From contig JANQFC010000027.1 of assembly GCA_028278035.1 (NCBI GenBank), positions 238,888-302,887 on the forward strand: a stretch of 64,000 nt of DNA, given 5' to 3'. Position 1 is the first letter of the stretch. Each line of letters begins with the position of its first letter. Both the position numbers and the translations under genes were made by a program. The notes beneath the pieces are model-generated. The model was not told where the DNA came from and searched no databases. It worked only from the letters and a program-made list of their open reading frames with translations. Positions 1 through 8,395 of this stretch are shown here, one piece after another. This DNA is from Chlamydiales bacterium (GTDB taxonomy: Bacteria; Chlamydiota; Chlamydiia; Chlamydiales; SM23-39).

Positions 1-1049
1 AGCTCGTCTATCGGCATTTTGCCGCTTGCAATAATAATATCTTTGGCCTGATGGGTAAAATGCGCTTTTTCATCAACTTTATCGCTAATATCTCCTATTA
101 CAGACTCTACCAGATCTTCTTGGGTAATAAGACCTGCTATAGACCCGTATTCATCCACTACAATAGCGATACTTTCTTTTTGCTCCCTTAATTTATTCAA
201 AAGTTTATAAGATCTTGTAGCTTCCGGAGTATAAAAAGGCTTTTTAATATATTTTTTTAAATCAGCACCTGATTTGATATGTTTTTTATAAAAAAAGAAC
301 CTTTTCAAAGATATTATACCTAAAACATTATCAATTTCATTTGAACACACAGGCACTCTTGCAATCTGTTTTTTTTCGAATAATTTAATTAAATTTTCAA
401 CAGGTTCTTGAATATCATAAAACTTAACTTTGTCCCTAGGGGTCATATGCTCTTTAATAATAGAATCATGCAGATTCAAATACCCCCCTATCAACTGCGA
501 CTCATCTGTATTTAAAATTTGTTTTTCTTTCGATTTATCCAAAATATAGTGCAGCTCTTCTATTGACAGGGGCTTTTCTTTTTTCAAAAAGAAAAACATA
601 AACCTGGATATATAATTGGTGATTTTTGTTAATACATATCTCACAGGAGCAATTATGATTTTTGCAACAGCGATAAAAGGTGATATTTTGTAAGAAATAT
701 ATTTGTTGTTCGGCATAGCAAGCGACTTGGGAATCACTTCTCCAAAAAACAAAGTAAGAAATAAAGGGACCCCTACTTTTAAAATCCAGCTGGTAAAAGA
801 ACCAAATAAACTAGACACTGTATTTTGAATTAAAATATTGGCAAATATATTCAACATTAAAATAGTAACTAACAGCTGCCGGGGCTTTGACAATAATTTT
901 GAGATGAGCTTTTTTCTTTTATCCGCACTATGTTTATATGCATTGATAGTATAAGTTGATAGAGAAAACAAAGATGTTTCGGAAGCGGACAAAATAGCCG
1001 AGAACAAAATCAAGCAAATAAGTAAAAATATTAAAATAATTGCAGTCAT
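1..1049 (-). CDS. CNNM/CorC-family membrane protein with CBS pair (C-terminus cut by window edge)
   Basis: The gene starts at 1049 and runs off the left edge, so about 349 residues are visible and no stop is seen. The N-terminus is hydrophobic and is followed by a DUF21/CNNM membrane domain with the motif GEVIPKSLA near residue 105. A linker with an MTPR motif leads into a CBS-domain pair, ending in a segment like VVDEYGSIAGLIT that is typical of CorC/HlyC proteins. The family is linked to divalent-cation (Mg2+/Co2+) transport or efflux, often mislabelled hemolysin. The missing part should be the CorC_HlyC C-terminal domain. It is last in a minus-strand run after dcd and the FtsB-like gene, 52 bases downstream of the latter. 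Family is confident; substrate is not. Confidence 0.85.
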   Translation of the reverse strand, partial: MTAIILIFLLICLILFSAILSASETSLFSLSTYTINAYKHSADKRKKLISKLLSKPRQLLVTILMLNIFANILIQNTVSSLFGSFTSWILKVGVPLFLTLFFGEVIPKSLAMPNNKYISYKISPFIAVAKIIIAPVRYVLTKITNYISRFMFFFLKKEKPLSIEELHYILDKSKEKQILNTDESQLIGGYLNLHDSIIKEHMTPRDKVKFYDIQEPVENLIKLFEKKQIARVPVCSNEIDNVLGIISLKRFFFYKKHIKSGADLKKYIKKPFYTPEATRSYKLLNKLREQKESIAIVVDEYGSIAGLITQEDLVESVIGDISDKVDEKAHFTHQAKDIIIASGKMPIDE

Positions 1050-1101
1050 ATCAAATTCTTGCCCTTATACATATATTTACCGAAAAAATAATTATTGAAT
1101 A

Positions 1102-1431
1102 TCATTTTTTAAAATGAACTTTTAACTGTCCTTCAGGAACAACACCTAGTTCCTTCATTAAAACCTGTTCTATCCAATAAGCATCACTTTGAGAGTTCAG
1201 TCTATCATTCAAATCGTCTTTTTCTAAATTAAGCACAGTTTTTTCTTGTTGGAACATTGCAAGTCTTGATTTCATTAAATAAACATCTTTGTTTCTTTTT
1301 TTTATTCCCTGATCATATCCAATATAACAAATAAGCATAAACAAAATGACCCACCAAGATTTAATAATAGAAGCTAAAAATATTTTTTCTATAATTGAAT
1401 TAGTTGTCTTCTTGGACTTTGAAAATTCCAT
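1102..1431 (-). CDS. FtsB/DivIC-like septum formation initiator
   Basis: This 109-residue protein has a short cytoplasmic basic start, one membrane helix (about residues 25-42) and then a charged stretch (about 50-80) that looks like a coiled coil. It closes with KELGVVPEGQLKVHF, which resembles the FtsB/DivIC ending in which a Glu/Gly pair precedes a beta strand. That is the layout of the small bitopic division proteins that link FtsL and FtsQ in the divisome. The sequence is short and divergent, so another small coiled-coil membrane protein is possible. It lies 38 bases downstream of dcd on the same strand and is probably cotranscribed with it. Confidence 0.6.
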   Translation of the reverse strand: MEFSKSKKTTNSIIEKIFLASIIKSWWVILFMLICYIGYDQGIKKRNKDVYLMKSRLAMFQQEKTVLNLEKDDLNDRLNSQSDAYWIEQVLMKELGVVPEGQLKVHFKK

Positions 1432-1469
1432 AATTATTAAACATCTTTTTTAGTTTAATATTTTCAATA

Positions 1470-2033
1470 TTAAAGTCTGGGTATAGTAATTCCTACCTGC
1501 TTCATATATTTTCCTTTTCTATCCGCATAAGAAACCAAACAGTCTGTTTTCGCTTCAAAAAATAAAACTTGGGCCAAACCTTCATTGGCATATATTTTTG
1601 CAGGAAGTGGGGTTGTATTGGATATTTCTAAAGTAACGTAACCTTCCCATTCCGGCTCAAAAGGAGTAACATTTACTATAATTCCGCATCTTGCGTAAGT
1701 AGATTTTCCAATACACATGGTTAATATGTTCCTAGGTATTTTAAAATATTCAACACTTCTGGCCAACGCAAAAGAATTCGGCGGAATAATACAAGTTGGG
1801 GCTTTAATATCTACAAAAGAATCTTCCGAGAAATTCTTGGGATCGATAATTGAATTATACACATTTGTAAAAACCTTAAATTCATCCGCAACCCTTAAAT
1901 CGTAACCATAGCTCGAAAGACCGAAGCTTACTAATTTTTTATCATCTGTATGTTTTATTTGATTTTTTTGAAAGGGCTTTATCATCCCCTTTTTTGCTAA
2001 TTTATCAATTAAATGATCTGGTAAAAGTGCCAT
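1470..2033 (-). CDS. dcd: dCTP deaminase
   Basis: The product deaminates dCTP to dUTP in the pyrimidine route to dTTP, in the cytoplasm. The 187-residue length matches the family. The core [10 protein letters not shown] around residues 109-118 and the segment [13 protein letters not shown] carry the conserved phosphate-binding and catalytic residues; E136 is the expected catalytic glutamate. The C-terminus [12 protein letters not shown] is also typical. Whether this version also hydrolyses dUTP (bifunctional type) cannot be settled by eye. It heads a minus-strand group with the FtsB-like and CorC-like genes and is divergent from ruvB, with about 108 bases between the starts. Confidence 0.95.
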   Translation of the reverse strand: MALLPDHLIDKLAKKGMIKPFQKNQIKHTDDKKLVSFGLSSYGYDLRVADEFKVFTNVYNSIIDPKNFSEDSFVDIKAPTCIIPPNSFALARSVEYFKIPRNILTMCIGKSTYARCGIIVNVTPFEPEWEGYVTLEISNTTPLPAKIYANEGLAQVLFFEAKTDCLVSYADRKGKYMKQVGITIPRL

Positions 2034-2141
2034 ATTTAAACCTTAAATTAATTTCCCTTTTAAATATATATAGCGCTTGAAATGCTTTTCTTGCTAGAAT
2101 TTTTATTAAAAAAGATATATTTTTTTCTTAAGGGCATTAAT

Positions 2142-3140
2142 ATGGACAACAATTTCATAAAATCATCTTGGAGCGAGCAGGACAAAACTTTTGAAATACC
2201 TTTAAGACCGGATAATTTAAAAGATTTTGTCGGACAGGAAAATATCAAGGAAAGGTTAAATATCTTTATCGGAGCTGCTAAAAAAAGAAAAGAAAGTTTG
2301 GGGCATTTGCTGTTTAGTGGTCCTCCGGGACTTGGCAAAACCACTTTAGCTAATATCATTGCTAAAACAATGGGTTCTAATATTATTGTTACTTCAGGTC
2401 CCGTTATTGAAAAAGCAGGAGATCTTGCAGGCATATTAACCTCTTTAAAAGAAGGTGATATTTTATTTATTGATGAAATTCACAGACTTAACAAAGCTGT
2501 AGAAGAATATTTATATTCTGCAATGGAAGATTTTACTTTAGATTTATTAATAGACAGCGGACCTAATGCTAGAAATATATCCGTAAAATTAAATCCTTTT
2601 ACTTTAATAGGAGCGACTACCAGAGCAGGTCTTTTAAGCGGACCTATGAGATCTAGGTTTTCTTTCAACGCAAGATTAGATTTTTATGAGTCAAACAGTA
2701 TCAAACAAATCATCAAACGTTCTTCTAATATAATGGATGTAAATATAAATGAAACAGCTGCTCTTTCTATAGCGACAAGAGCAAGAGGCACCCCTAGGAT
2801 TGCCAATAATTTACTTAGGTGGGTAAGGGATTATACCCAAATGCAAAATGAAAAAAATATCGATAACGCTATTGTAGATAAAGCTTTAAAGATGTTATCA
2901 ATAGATGAAGCCGGTTTAGATGAGATGGATAAAAAAATACTAAATACAATCATCCATCATTACGGAGGAGGACCCGTTGGAATAAAAACTATAGGGGTCG
3001 CAATTGGAGAAGAAGAAACGACTTTAGCAGAAGTATACGAACCGTACCTCATTATGAAAGGATTTATCAAACGAACTCCAAGAGGCAGAGAAGTTACAAA
3101 ATTAGCATATGAACATATGCAACAAATTACTAAAAAATAA
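2142..3140 (+). CDS. ruvB: Holliday junction branch migration helicase RuvB
   Basis: RuvB is the hexameric AAA+ motor that drives branch migration with RuvA at Holliday junctions. The start at 2142 is preferred over an upstream ATG at 2082 because AAGGG sits 7 bases before it and the resulting 332-residue protein begins at the normal family position; the upstream version would add 20 hydrophobic residues. Visible motifs are Walker A (GPPGLGKT), Walker B (LFIDEIHRL), sensor 1 (GATTRAG), the arginine-finger region (GPMRSRF) and the C-terminal winged helix ending in TPRGREVT. ruvA and ruvC are not in the window. The SpoIID-like gene follows after 12 bases. Confidence 0.97.
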   Translation: MDNNFIKSSWSEQDKTFEIPLRPDNLKDFVGQENIKERLNIFIGAAKKRKESLGHLLFSGPPGLGKTTLANIIAKTMGSNIIVTSGPVIEKAGDLAGILTSLKEGDILFIDEIHRLNKAVEEYLYSAMEDFTLDLLIDSGPNARNISVKLNPFTLIGATTRAGLLSGPMRSRFSFNARLDFYESNSIKQIIKRSSNIMDVNINETAALSIATRARGTPRIANNLLRWVRDYTQMQNEKNIDNAIVDKALKMLSIDEAGLDEMDKKILNTIIHHYGGGPVGIKTIGVAIGEEETTLAEVYEPYLIMKGFIKRTPRGREVTKLAYEHMQQITKK

Positions 3141-3152
3141 TGGAGAACTTTT

Positions 3153-4331
3153 ATGAATAAAATTTGTTCTTTTCTCTTAGCACTTTTAGTACTTACAAAC
3201 ATATCTTTTGCTCAGGATTATTCAACTCAAGCAAATAAACCTGAAAACATTCAAGTTCTTTTAGCAAAAGATTCTGCAGAAGCACTATTGGAAGCTAAGG
3301 GATCATACGTAATCTTTAACCCGCAGGACGGACTTAGAGTTACCTCTGGTCTTTCAGGCAAACGTTTTATGGTTAGAGCAACCCCTGCTGGAGTCAAATG
3401 GGGAGAAGAATATCCGGGCATCCATCAAATATATATAGTTCCAAAATCTAAAAATTCTAAAATTTTAGTAAACGGTATTGAATATGATGGCGCTATAGCG
3501 GTATATAAAGTAAAAAACAAAATAAATATTATCAACGATGTAAATATCGAGTCTTATCTTAAAGCTACCCTGACTCCTCAATTTCCTTTTCCTTTAGAAA
3601 ATGAAGTTATAGCATCTATTGCAATAGCAGCGAGAACAACAGCTTATTCACATGTAAAAAGAAATAAAGATGCATATTGGCATATTTCAAAAGAAGAAGC
3701 CGGATATCACGGCACTTCTTTAATTCAGCCGGACTCTCATATCTCTAAAGCTGTGGATAGAACCAAGCATCTGATATTGATCTTATCTGATAACGGCGAA
3801 AATAGGCCGTTTGCAGCTTTATGGACAGAACATAGTGCAGGCAAAACTGCAGCTTTTCACAGCATTTACAGAAAAGACTGGTGGGCCCCTAAAAAAGGAG
3901 TTGAAGCCCCTCATGCCCAGCTGCATAAAAATGATGCTAAATGGAGCTATTCAATATCTAAAAAAGAACTTGCAAACCTTTTAGAAATAAATGCTATTAC
4001 AGAAATAGATCTTTATACCGATAAAGATACTCAAAAAGCATACGGCGTTAAGGTAAAAGATAAAGAAAATACAATAGATATTGATTTTGTTACTTTTCAA
4101 TCACTTATTGGAAATAACAAAATATTAAGTAACGACTTAAAAATAAGTATCAGACAAAACGATGTTATCTTTTCTGGTTATGGAAAAGGTTTAGGCGTAG
4201 GCCTTTGTCTACATTCAGCCGCTCAAATGGCCCAAAATGGTGATAATGCAGCAAAGATACTATCCAAATTTTTCCCGGATACTTATATTTTTAATTTATC
4301 TACAATGCCAAAAACGCAATCATTGAGATAA
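3153..4331 (+). CDS. SpoIID/LytB-domain cell-wall protein, secreted
   Basis: The 392-residue protein begins with a signal peptide (basic start, hydrophobic core to about residue 19, cleavage near SFAQD). The centre holds the SpoIID signature: VNIESYLKATLTPQFPFPLE followed by a helix with AIAARTTAYSH. The end carries GYGKGLGVGLCLHSAAQMA, the counterpart of the usual GHGVGMSQYGA segment. SpoIID proteins are lytic transglycosylases acting on glycan strands lacking stem peptides, and relatives occur in many non-sporulating bacteria. Here it probably remodels periplasmic peptidoglycan. It follows ruvB by 12 bases. The family call is firm; the catalytic glutamate was not pinned down. Confidence 0.85.
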   Translation: MNKICSFLLALLVLTNISFAQDYSTQANKPENIQVLLAKDSAEALLEAKGSYVIFNPQDGLRVTSGLSGKRFMVRATPAGVKWGEEYPGIHQIYIVPKSKNSKILVNGIEYDGAIAVYKVKNKINIINDVNIESYLKATLTPQFPFPLENEVIASIAIAARTTAYSHVKRNKDAYWHISKEEAGYHGTSLIQPDSHISKAVDRTKHLILILSDNGENRPFAALWTEHSAGKTAAFHSIYRKDWWAPKKGVEAPHAQLHKNDAKWSYSISKKELANLLEINAITEIDLYTDKDTQKAYGVKVKDKENTIDIDFVTFQSLIGNNKILSNDLKISIRQNDVIFSGYGKGLGVGLCLHSAAQMAQNGDNAAKILSKFFPDTYIFNLSTMPKTQSLR

Positions 4332-4339
4332 ATTAATAC

Positions 4340-4365
4340 TTGCTAACTTTAATAAAAGTTGGCAA
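4340..4365 (+). other. Stem-loop between the SpoIID-like gene and SRP RNA
   Basis: An 11-base stem (4340-4350 with 4355-4365, one G-T wobble) closes a 4-base AATA loop just after the SpoIID-like stop. No T-run follows on either strand, so it is a weak candidate for an intrinsic terminator. A 3'-end stabiliser or a processing site upstream of the SRP RNA is equally possible. Confidence 0.4.
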
Positions 4366-4380
4366 AATAATAGTACATTT

Positions 4381-4488
4381 TACCGGGGACCTTGTGGAAT
4401 AGTGTCCTTCGAACCAGGTCAGGACCGGAAGGTAGCAGCCTTAAGAAGACTTCATTATGCTTCAAGATCATCTCCGGTAATCTTTTTT
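4381..4488 (+). ncRNA. ffs: Signal recognition particle RNA, small bacterial (4.5S) type
   Basis: The hallmark domain IV is plain: CCAGGTCAGGACCGGAAGG followed by TAGCAGCC (about 4414-4440), with the GGAA tetraloop and asymmetric internal loop that bind Ffh. The outer helix is formed by TACCGGGGA (4381-4389) and TCTCCGGTA (4471-4479), nine pairs with one wobble. A T-run (4482-4488) directly follows, giving a terminator-like end. The mature RNA is therefore roughly 99-105 bases, the short type without an Alu domain. Its 3' arm is the antisense of the last codons of mazG (25-base overlap). Exact ends are inferred from pairing. Confidence 0.92.
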
Positions 4489-5087
4489 ATAAAACTATTA
4501 AAAAATTTTCTAAAAGCATTCTCTATATGAATTTCACTATTTTCAGCCTTAATAACCAACTTTAAAAAGTCCTTTTCAAAATCATCCTGCGTTTCAAATT
4601 TTTCTTTTATATGAGGAATATTCAAATTATTTCTTTTCATTTTCTGAATGATCTTTTGGGCATATATCATTAAAGGCATATTTTTAGAGATCCCGAACGA
4701 TAAGTTATTTTTTTGATCTTTTTTCTCTATTTTTTTGATCTTATCCCAGTTAGCTTTTATTTCTTCTAAGCTATTTACCTTTATATCGGCAAAAACATGA
4801 GGATGCCTTCTTACCAACTTATCAGATAAATTTTTTAGTATATCTTTTATATTAAACCTTTTTTGTTTTTCGGCTATTTTTGAAATAAATAATATACAGT
4901 GCAAAACGTCCCCTGCCTCATCCAAAATGTGGCGATCGTCTTTTTCATCTATAGCTTCTAAAAGCTCATGCATTTCTTCTACTAAATAAACCTGAAGAGT
5001 TTCTATAGTTTGCTTTCTGTCCCAATCACAGCCGTCAGTTCCTAAAAGGGTCTCTAAAATTTTTAATAGATTATTAAACTCCTGCAT
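4455..5087 (-). CDS. mazG: MazG nucleoside triphosphate pyrophosphohydrolase
   Basis: MazG hydrolyses (d)NTPs to monophosphate and pyrophosphate and is thought to clean the nucleotide pool. The N-terminal half shows the family pattern: CDWDRKQTIETL at about 20-31, then EEMHELLEAI, then LDEAGDVLHCILF, which carry the Glu/Asp residues for Mg2+ binding. RRHPHVFADI follows, as in classic MazG. At 210 residues it is shorter than the roughly 260-residue E. coli enzyme, mainly in the C-terminal repeat. Its last codons are antisense to the SRP RNA 3' arm. The gene is divergent from the large unknown gene at 5283. Confidence 0.9.
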   Translation of the reverse strand: MQEFNNLLKILETLLGTDGCDWDRKQTIETLQVYLVEEMHELLEAIDEKDDRHILDEAGDVLHCILFISKIAEKQKRFNIKDILKNLSDKLVRRHPHVFADIKVNSLEEIKANWDKIKKIEKKDQKNNLSFGISKNMPLMIYAQKIIQKMKRNNLNIPHIKEKFETQDDFEKDFLKLVIKAENSEIHIENAFRKFFNSFIKKITGDDLEA

Positions 5088-5174
5088 AAAAAATTCCTTA
5101 TATATTGATAATATTTTAAAACTATTATAAAATTCATGTTAATAGTATGTAAAGCGTTTTATGTTTTAATTTTC

Positions 5175-5210
5175 TAACTGTAATTGTTATTAAAATTATA
5201 ATTACAGTTA
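5175..5210. promoter_or_regulatory. 11-bp perfect inverted repeat, operator-like
   Basis: TAACTGTAATT (5175-5185) is matched exactly in reverse complement at 5200-5210, with a 14-base AT-rich spacer. No T-run follows, so it is not a standard terminator. It lies in the 195-base divergent gap between mazG and the 957-residue gene and abuts a -10-like TATAAT at 5231-5236. This is a plausible binding site for a dimeric regulator acting on either gene, but it is seen only once here. Confidence 0.45.
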
Positions 5211-5236
5211 AAAAATATTAACAAATAAGCTATAAT
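5208..5236 (+). promoter_or_regulatory. Probable promoter of the 957-residue gene
   Basis: A consensus -10 box TATAAT lies at 5231-5236, 46 bases upstream of the start codon. At 17-base spacing the -35 position is TTAAAA (5208-5213), a poor match that overlaps the right arm of the inverted repeat. The weak -35 beside a palindrome would suit activator or repressor control. The call rests on sequence only. Confidence 0.4.
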
Positions 5237-5282
5237 ATTATTATAAATAATAATAATTTACTTTTTAATTTAAGGATTAATT

Positions 5283-8156
5283 ATGACAAATCCCGTTAGA
5301 TTAGATTCAGATCATCTAGTATATAGAGAAGCGCCGATAGAAACTAATCCTACACAAACATGGTATCAAAAAATCTTTTCCGGATTTTCAATATCCAGCC
5401 TAACTCCGGCTCAAAGACAGCGACAAATAGCCTATGATTTGGAAAAAGCCGAAAACCCTAAAACCGTAGAGCCCCGAAATCAAGAAAAGATGAAAGAAGC
5501 CACGGAATTTCATGCTGATATTTTCAAGAAAAAAACATTGACCTGTTCTTTAGTGCAGGGTATTTACTTTTTTATGAATAATACAATCGGTGATTTTAAT
5601 AAAGTTAGAAGAATAGTCAAAGATGTCTTTGCTCATGAAACTTTATTTGCAGACACTTCAGCTTGGAATATCATCAGCAATTTCAGAAAAGCACTACTTA
5701 TTAAAAATAGCATGCAAAAACATTTTGCAGAAAAAAAATTATCTAGTTGGAAAATTCTGACTTATTATTTTTTACTAAACTCAATTTTCGATTTAAGATC
5801 ATGGCTTGATCATGCAATTGATGGAATTCTAAAAGATGCCAGAGATTTAAAAGCTAAACAAAATCTTCCAGAAGCTCTAAAAACAATTCTAGAAGGAGCC
5901 AGTGCTTATATAGCCGTATATAACAAAATGATTGAAAGATTTACTAATGACAAAGAACATTTGCCGGCAGACAAAGACAAATGTTTAAAATACTTATTAG
6001 AAAATGAAGCCTATATAGATGGGAAAAAACAAAGCGATGTACAAAAAGATTTTGGAAATACCGTTACTAGATGGATTAAAGATGTTGAGTATTTCCATAA
6101 AAGAGCAAATTTTTTCTTAACCCGCTGGATAGATACAGGTTTAAGCAGGTTTATGAAAAGAGTTATTAAAAAATTTGTAATCGATAATGCTGTTCCGGCA
6201 ATGTTAAGAAACACAATAGAATCAATGGGAAGTTCTTCATTTGTACATGCGTTAAATGAAACAGGCAGCGAACTTATTCAGGAATTCTTAAAAGATTTAG
6301 ATATAGATCCTAAACTAAAAAAACCGGATGACGTTTATAAAGTAGATGTAGCAGACGATCAACTAAAAGATAAGATTATTACATTAGGAAAACACATATT
6401 CACTCTTTTATATCAAGAACCCAATAAAACGCAGGAAGAGCTACAGAAAAACGGCAAAAAAGGATTGCGAGAAACTTATATTATAGAACCTATTGTAGTA
6501 GAAAGTGTAATAAGCAATGCTGCTTTAATAGGGTACAATATTTTATGCGATCAGAAAAGAGTAGAAAAATACTTATCTTTAATAATGGAGCTAATGGATA
6601 AAATTTACGATGAAGCTCCAGATTATGCTACTTTGGAAGGTCAAAAAATACTAAAGAAACAACAAAATGTAAGAAACCGATTTACTGAATTAAAAGATGA
6701 ATTAACAGATAAATTAGTAGAAAGAAGTACCCAGGATTTTATTTATGAAAAAGCCGGCTGGCTTTCCCAAAATCAAAAAACAGACCTAGAGATGTATTAT
6801 AAAAATATTAAAGCTGCAGCTTTTGAAAATGCCCCTGATTCTTCAAAATCTTTTATGACAACGCTTATAGAAAAAGCCCAGCGACTTGAAGAAGATTCTC
6901 ATTATGCATTTCCCTCCGAGGAACAGCTAAATGAATCAGAGCAAAGAAATGCTGAGCTAATTAAATCTTTTTCTGCATTTAGAATTATTTTAGATAATTT
7001 AAAACCAAAATCCAATGGAGCTTTAAGAAAAGAAGTAAACAGACATTTCGAACCGATATTAAAATTACAAGAAATTACTACCAAAAAAATGCTGCGAATA
7101 AAAAAAGATCATTCCACTATAAGAGCTTTAAAACAAATTGAAATTGAGCTTAAAAAACTAGAACAAACGATTTTATCCATTAGCAACATTGCCCTTGAAG
7201 ATCAAAAAGAAGTTATAGCTAACTCTCTTACCGAAATCCACAAACTTAATAAAGAAAATCAATATGATAATATTGTCAACGAATATATTAAACTAGAAAA
7301 TCATCTAACTTTAGTAATAGCTCATGAAAAATCCGCAAATTTAGCAAATATTTTACTACCCGAAAATTATCAAAAAAGCTTGATACATGAGCTAGTTCAA
7401 GCGCAGAAAACCTGCTTAAATAACCCGACATCTACTAAATATCAAAAACAACTGAAAAACGCGAAAGATAAAATTATTCATCAAATAATTGTACCTATTA
7501 AAGAATGTTTTGAAGATGATGAAACTAAAATAAACAACATTATGAATGCAATTATTGAAAGCAGAACTTTAGAACAATTAACTCAAGCTGAAAAACAAGC
7601 AATAATAACAGCTGATATCTTAAAACAATATCATAAAAAATCAAAAATCACAGAACAAAATGTACTGCCTATATTTTTCGATAATTGCAAAACAGAATTA
7701 AATAGCCAACTCATTTCACTACCGGAAAGACTGGCCGACTTATATAAAGAGCTGCAGACTCTGACTCAGGAAATTTCTCAGGATATGACAAAATTAAGTG
7801 ATGCCATCAAAAATATAGCTGATAGCTCTCATTTAAATAGCTCGACCAACTTTAAGGATTTACTGACAATCACCAATGCAGCCGGAATAACTTTGGGTTT
7901 ATTAAAACAACCTAATTTTTTTGGTCTGGCAAATCAATTAACAACAAAAATAGCAGCTCCTATAATAGGGATAACCGCTGCCCAAACCGCAAAAAAACTA
8001 ACCATAGTTCCTGCTGCTGTTCACGCTATCTCCAAAGCAGCCAAACCAATAGCTAGAAAATATGTCAATAGCGCATATAAATTAGCAACAAACCAAACAT
8101 TTTACCAAGGATTAATATACACCCTGATGTCAGAATTTTCACAAAAAGTTCAATAA
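5283..8156 (+). CDS. Large helical protein of unknown function (957 residues)
   Basis: I do not recognise a family. There is no signal peptide. The protein is rich in Lys, Glu, Leu and Asn and looks almost entirely helical, with long charged amphipathic stretches (about 560-830) suggestive of coiled coils. Two hydrophobic patches occur: around residues 150-165 (ILTYYFLLNSIF) and an Ala/Ile/Thr-rich region near 865-925 that could form membrane-inserting or amphipathic helices. AAGGA lies 7 bases before the start. It stands alone, with its own -10 box and palindrome upstream and a strong hairpin terminator just after the stop. Size and monocistronic layout would fit a host-directed or structural protein, but that is a guess. 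Confidence 0.8.
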   Translation: MTNPVRLDSDHLVYREAPIETNPTQTWYQKIFSGFSISSLTPAQRQRQIAYDLEKAENPKTVEPRNQEKMKEATEFHADIFKKKTLTCSLVQGIYFFMNNTIGDFNKVRRIVKDVFAHETLFADTSAWNIISNFRKALLIKNSMQKHFAEKKLSSWKILTYYFLLNSIFDLRSWLDHAIDGILKDARDLKAKQNLPEALKTILEGASAYIAVYNKMIERFTNDKEHLPADKDKCLKYLLENEAYIDGKKQSDVQKDFGNTVTRWIKDVEYFHKRANFFLTRWIDTGLSRFMKRVIKKFVIDNAVPAMLRNTIESMGSSSFVHALNETGSELIQEFLKDLDIDPKLKKPDDVYKVDVADDQLKDKIITLGKHIFTLLYQEPNKTQEELQKNGKKGLRETYIIEPIVVESVISNAALIGYNILCDQKRVEKYLSLIMELMDKIYDEAPDYATLEGQKILKKQQNVRNRFTELKDELTDKLVERSTQDFIYEKAGWLSQNQKTDLEMYYKNIKAAAFENAPDSSKSFMTTLIEKAQRLEEDSHYAFPSEEQLNESEQRNAELIKSFSAFRIILDNLKPKSNGALRKEVNRHFEPILKLQEITTKKMLRIKKDHSTIRALKQIEIELKKLEQTILSISNIALEDQKEVIANSLTEIHKLNKENQYDNIVNEYIKLENHLTLVIAHEKSANLANILLPENYQKSLIHELVQAQKTCLNNPTSTKYQKQLKNAKDKIIHQIIVPIKECFEDDETKINNIMNAIIESRTLEQLTQAEKQAIITADILKQYHKKSKITEQNVLPIFFDNCKTELNSQLISLPERLADLYKELQTLTQEISQDMTKLSDAIKNIADSSHLNSSTNFKDLLTITNAAGITLGLLKQPNFFGLANQLTTKIAAPIIGITAAQTAKKLTIVPAAVHAISKAAKPIARKYVNSAYKLATNQTFYQGLIYTLMSEFSQKVQ

Positions 8157-8182
8157 TAAAAGCGCATTTAAGCGCTTTTATT
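8155..8182. terminator. Bidirectional intrinsic terminator
   Basis: Eleven perfect pairs (8155-8165 with 8172-8182, core AAAAGCGC) close a 6-base loop, with T-rich flanks on both strands. It separates the convergent 957-residue gene and the small lipoprotein gene, so it can serve both. Confidence 0.85.
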
Positions 8183-8184
8183 AT

Positions 8185-8310
8185 TTACCAGCGTCTTTCG
8201 TGTCTTTCTCTTTGTGGATGTTTTTTGTGTTTTTTATGCTGATCATCTTCGCATGAACTCAAGCCTACGATAACCAGGCCTGTCATGACTATAAGAAATA
8301 ATTTTTTCAT
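8185..8310 (-). CDS. Small His-rich lipoprotein (41 residues)
   Basis: The frame starts at 8310 behind a strong ribosome-binding site (GGGGGAGAAAA before the ATG) and ends in TAA at 8185. The product begins MKKLFLIVMTGLVIVGLSSC, a short basic start, hydrophobic core and lipobox LSSC, so it should be lipidated on Cys20 by Lgt and processed by LspA. The mature part is only about 22 residues: an acidic EDD, then a very basic His/Lys/Arg stretch ending in Trp. The His content could bind metal or anions, but no function is known to me. It sits after a hairpin downstream of the heptosyltransferase gene and directly before the bidirectional terminator. Confidence 0.75.
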   Translation of the reverse strand: MKKLFLIVMTGLVIVGLSSCEDDQHKKHKKHPQRERHERRW

Positions 8311-8343
8311 TTTTCTCCCCCGAAACCTTGTTTATAAAATTAC

Positions 8344-8370
8344 TAATAAAGATCTAATTCATCTTTATTA
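8344..8370. terminator. AT-rich hairpin downstream of the heptosyltransferase gene
   Basis: A perfect 10-base inverted repeat (8344-8353 with 8361-8370) with a 7-base loop lies 26 bases past the heptosyltransferase stop. On the minus strand a short T-run follows only after several bases, so termination is plausible rather than certain. It also lies just upstream of the small lipoprotein gene. Confidence 0.45.
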
Positions 8371-8395
8371 TCTAATATAATAATTAATATAAATT

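Noticed and set aside
2060..2434. Minus-strand frame of 124 codons
   Set aside because: It is antisense to ruvB and has no support.
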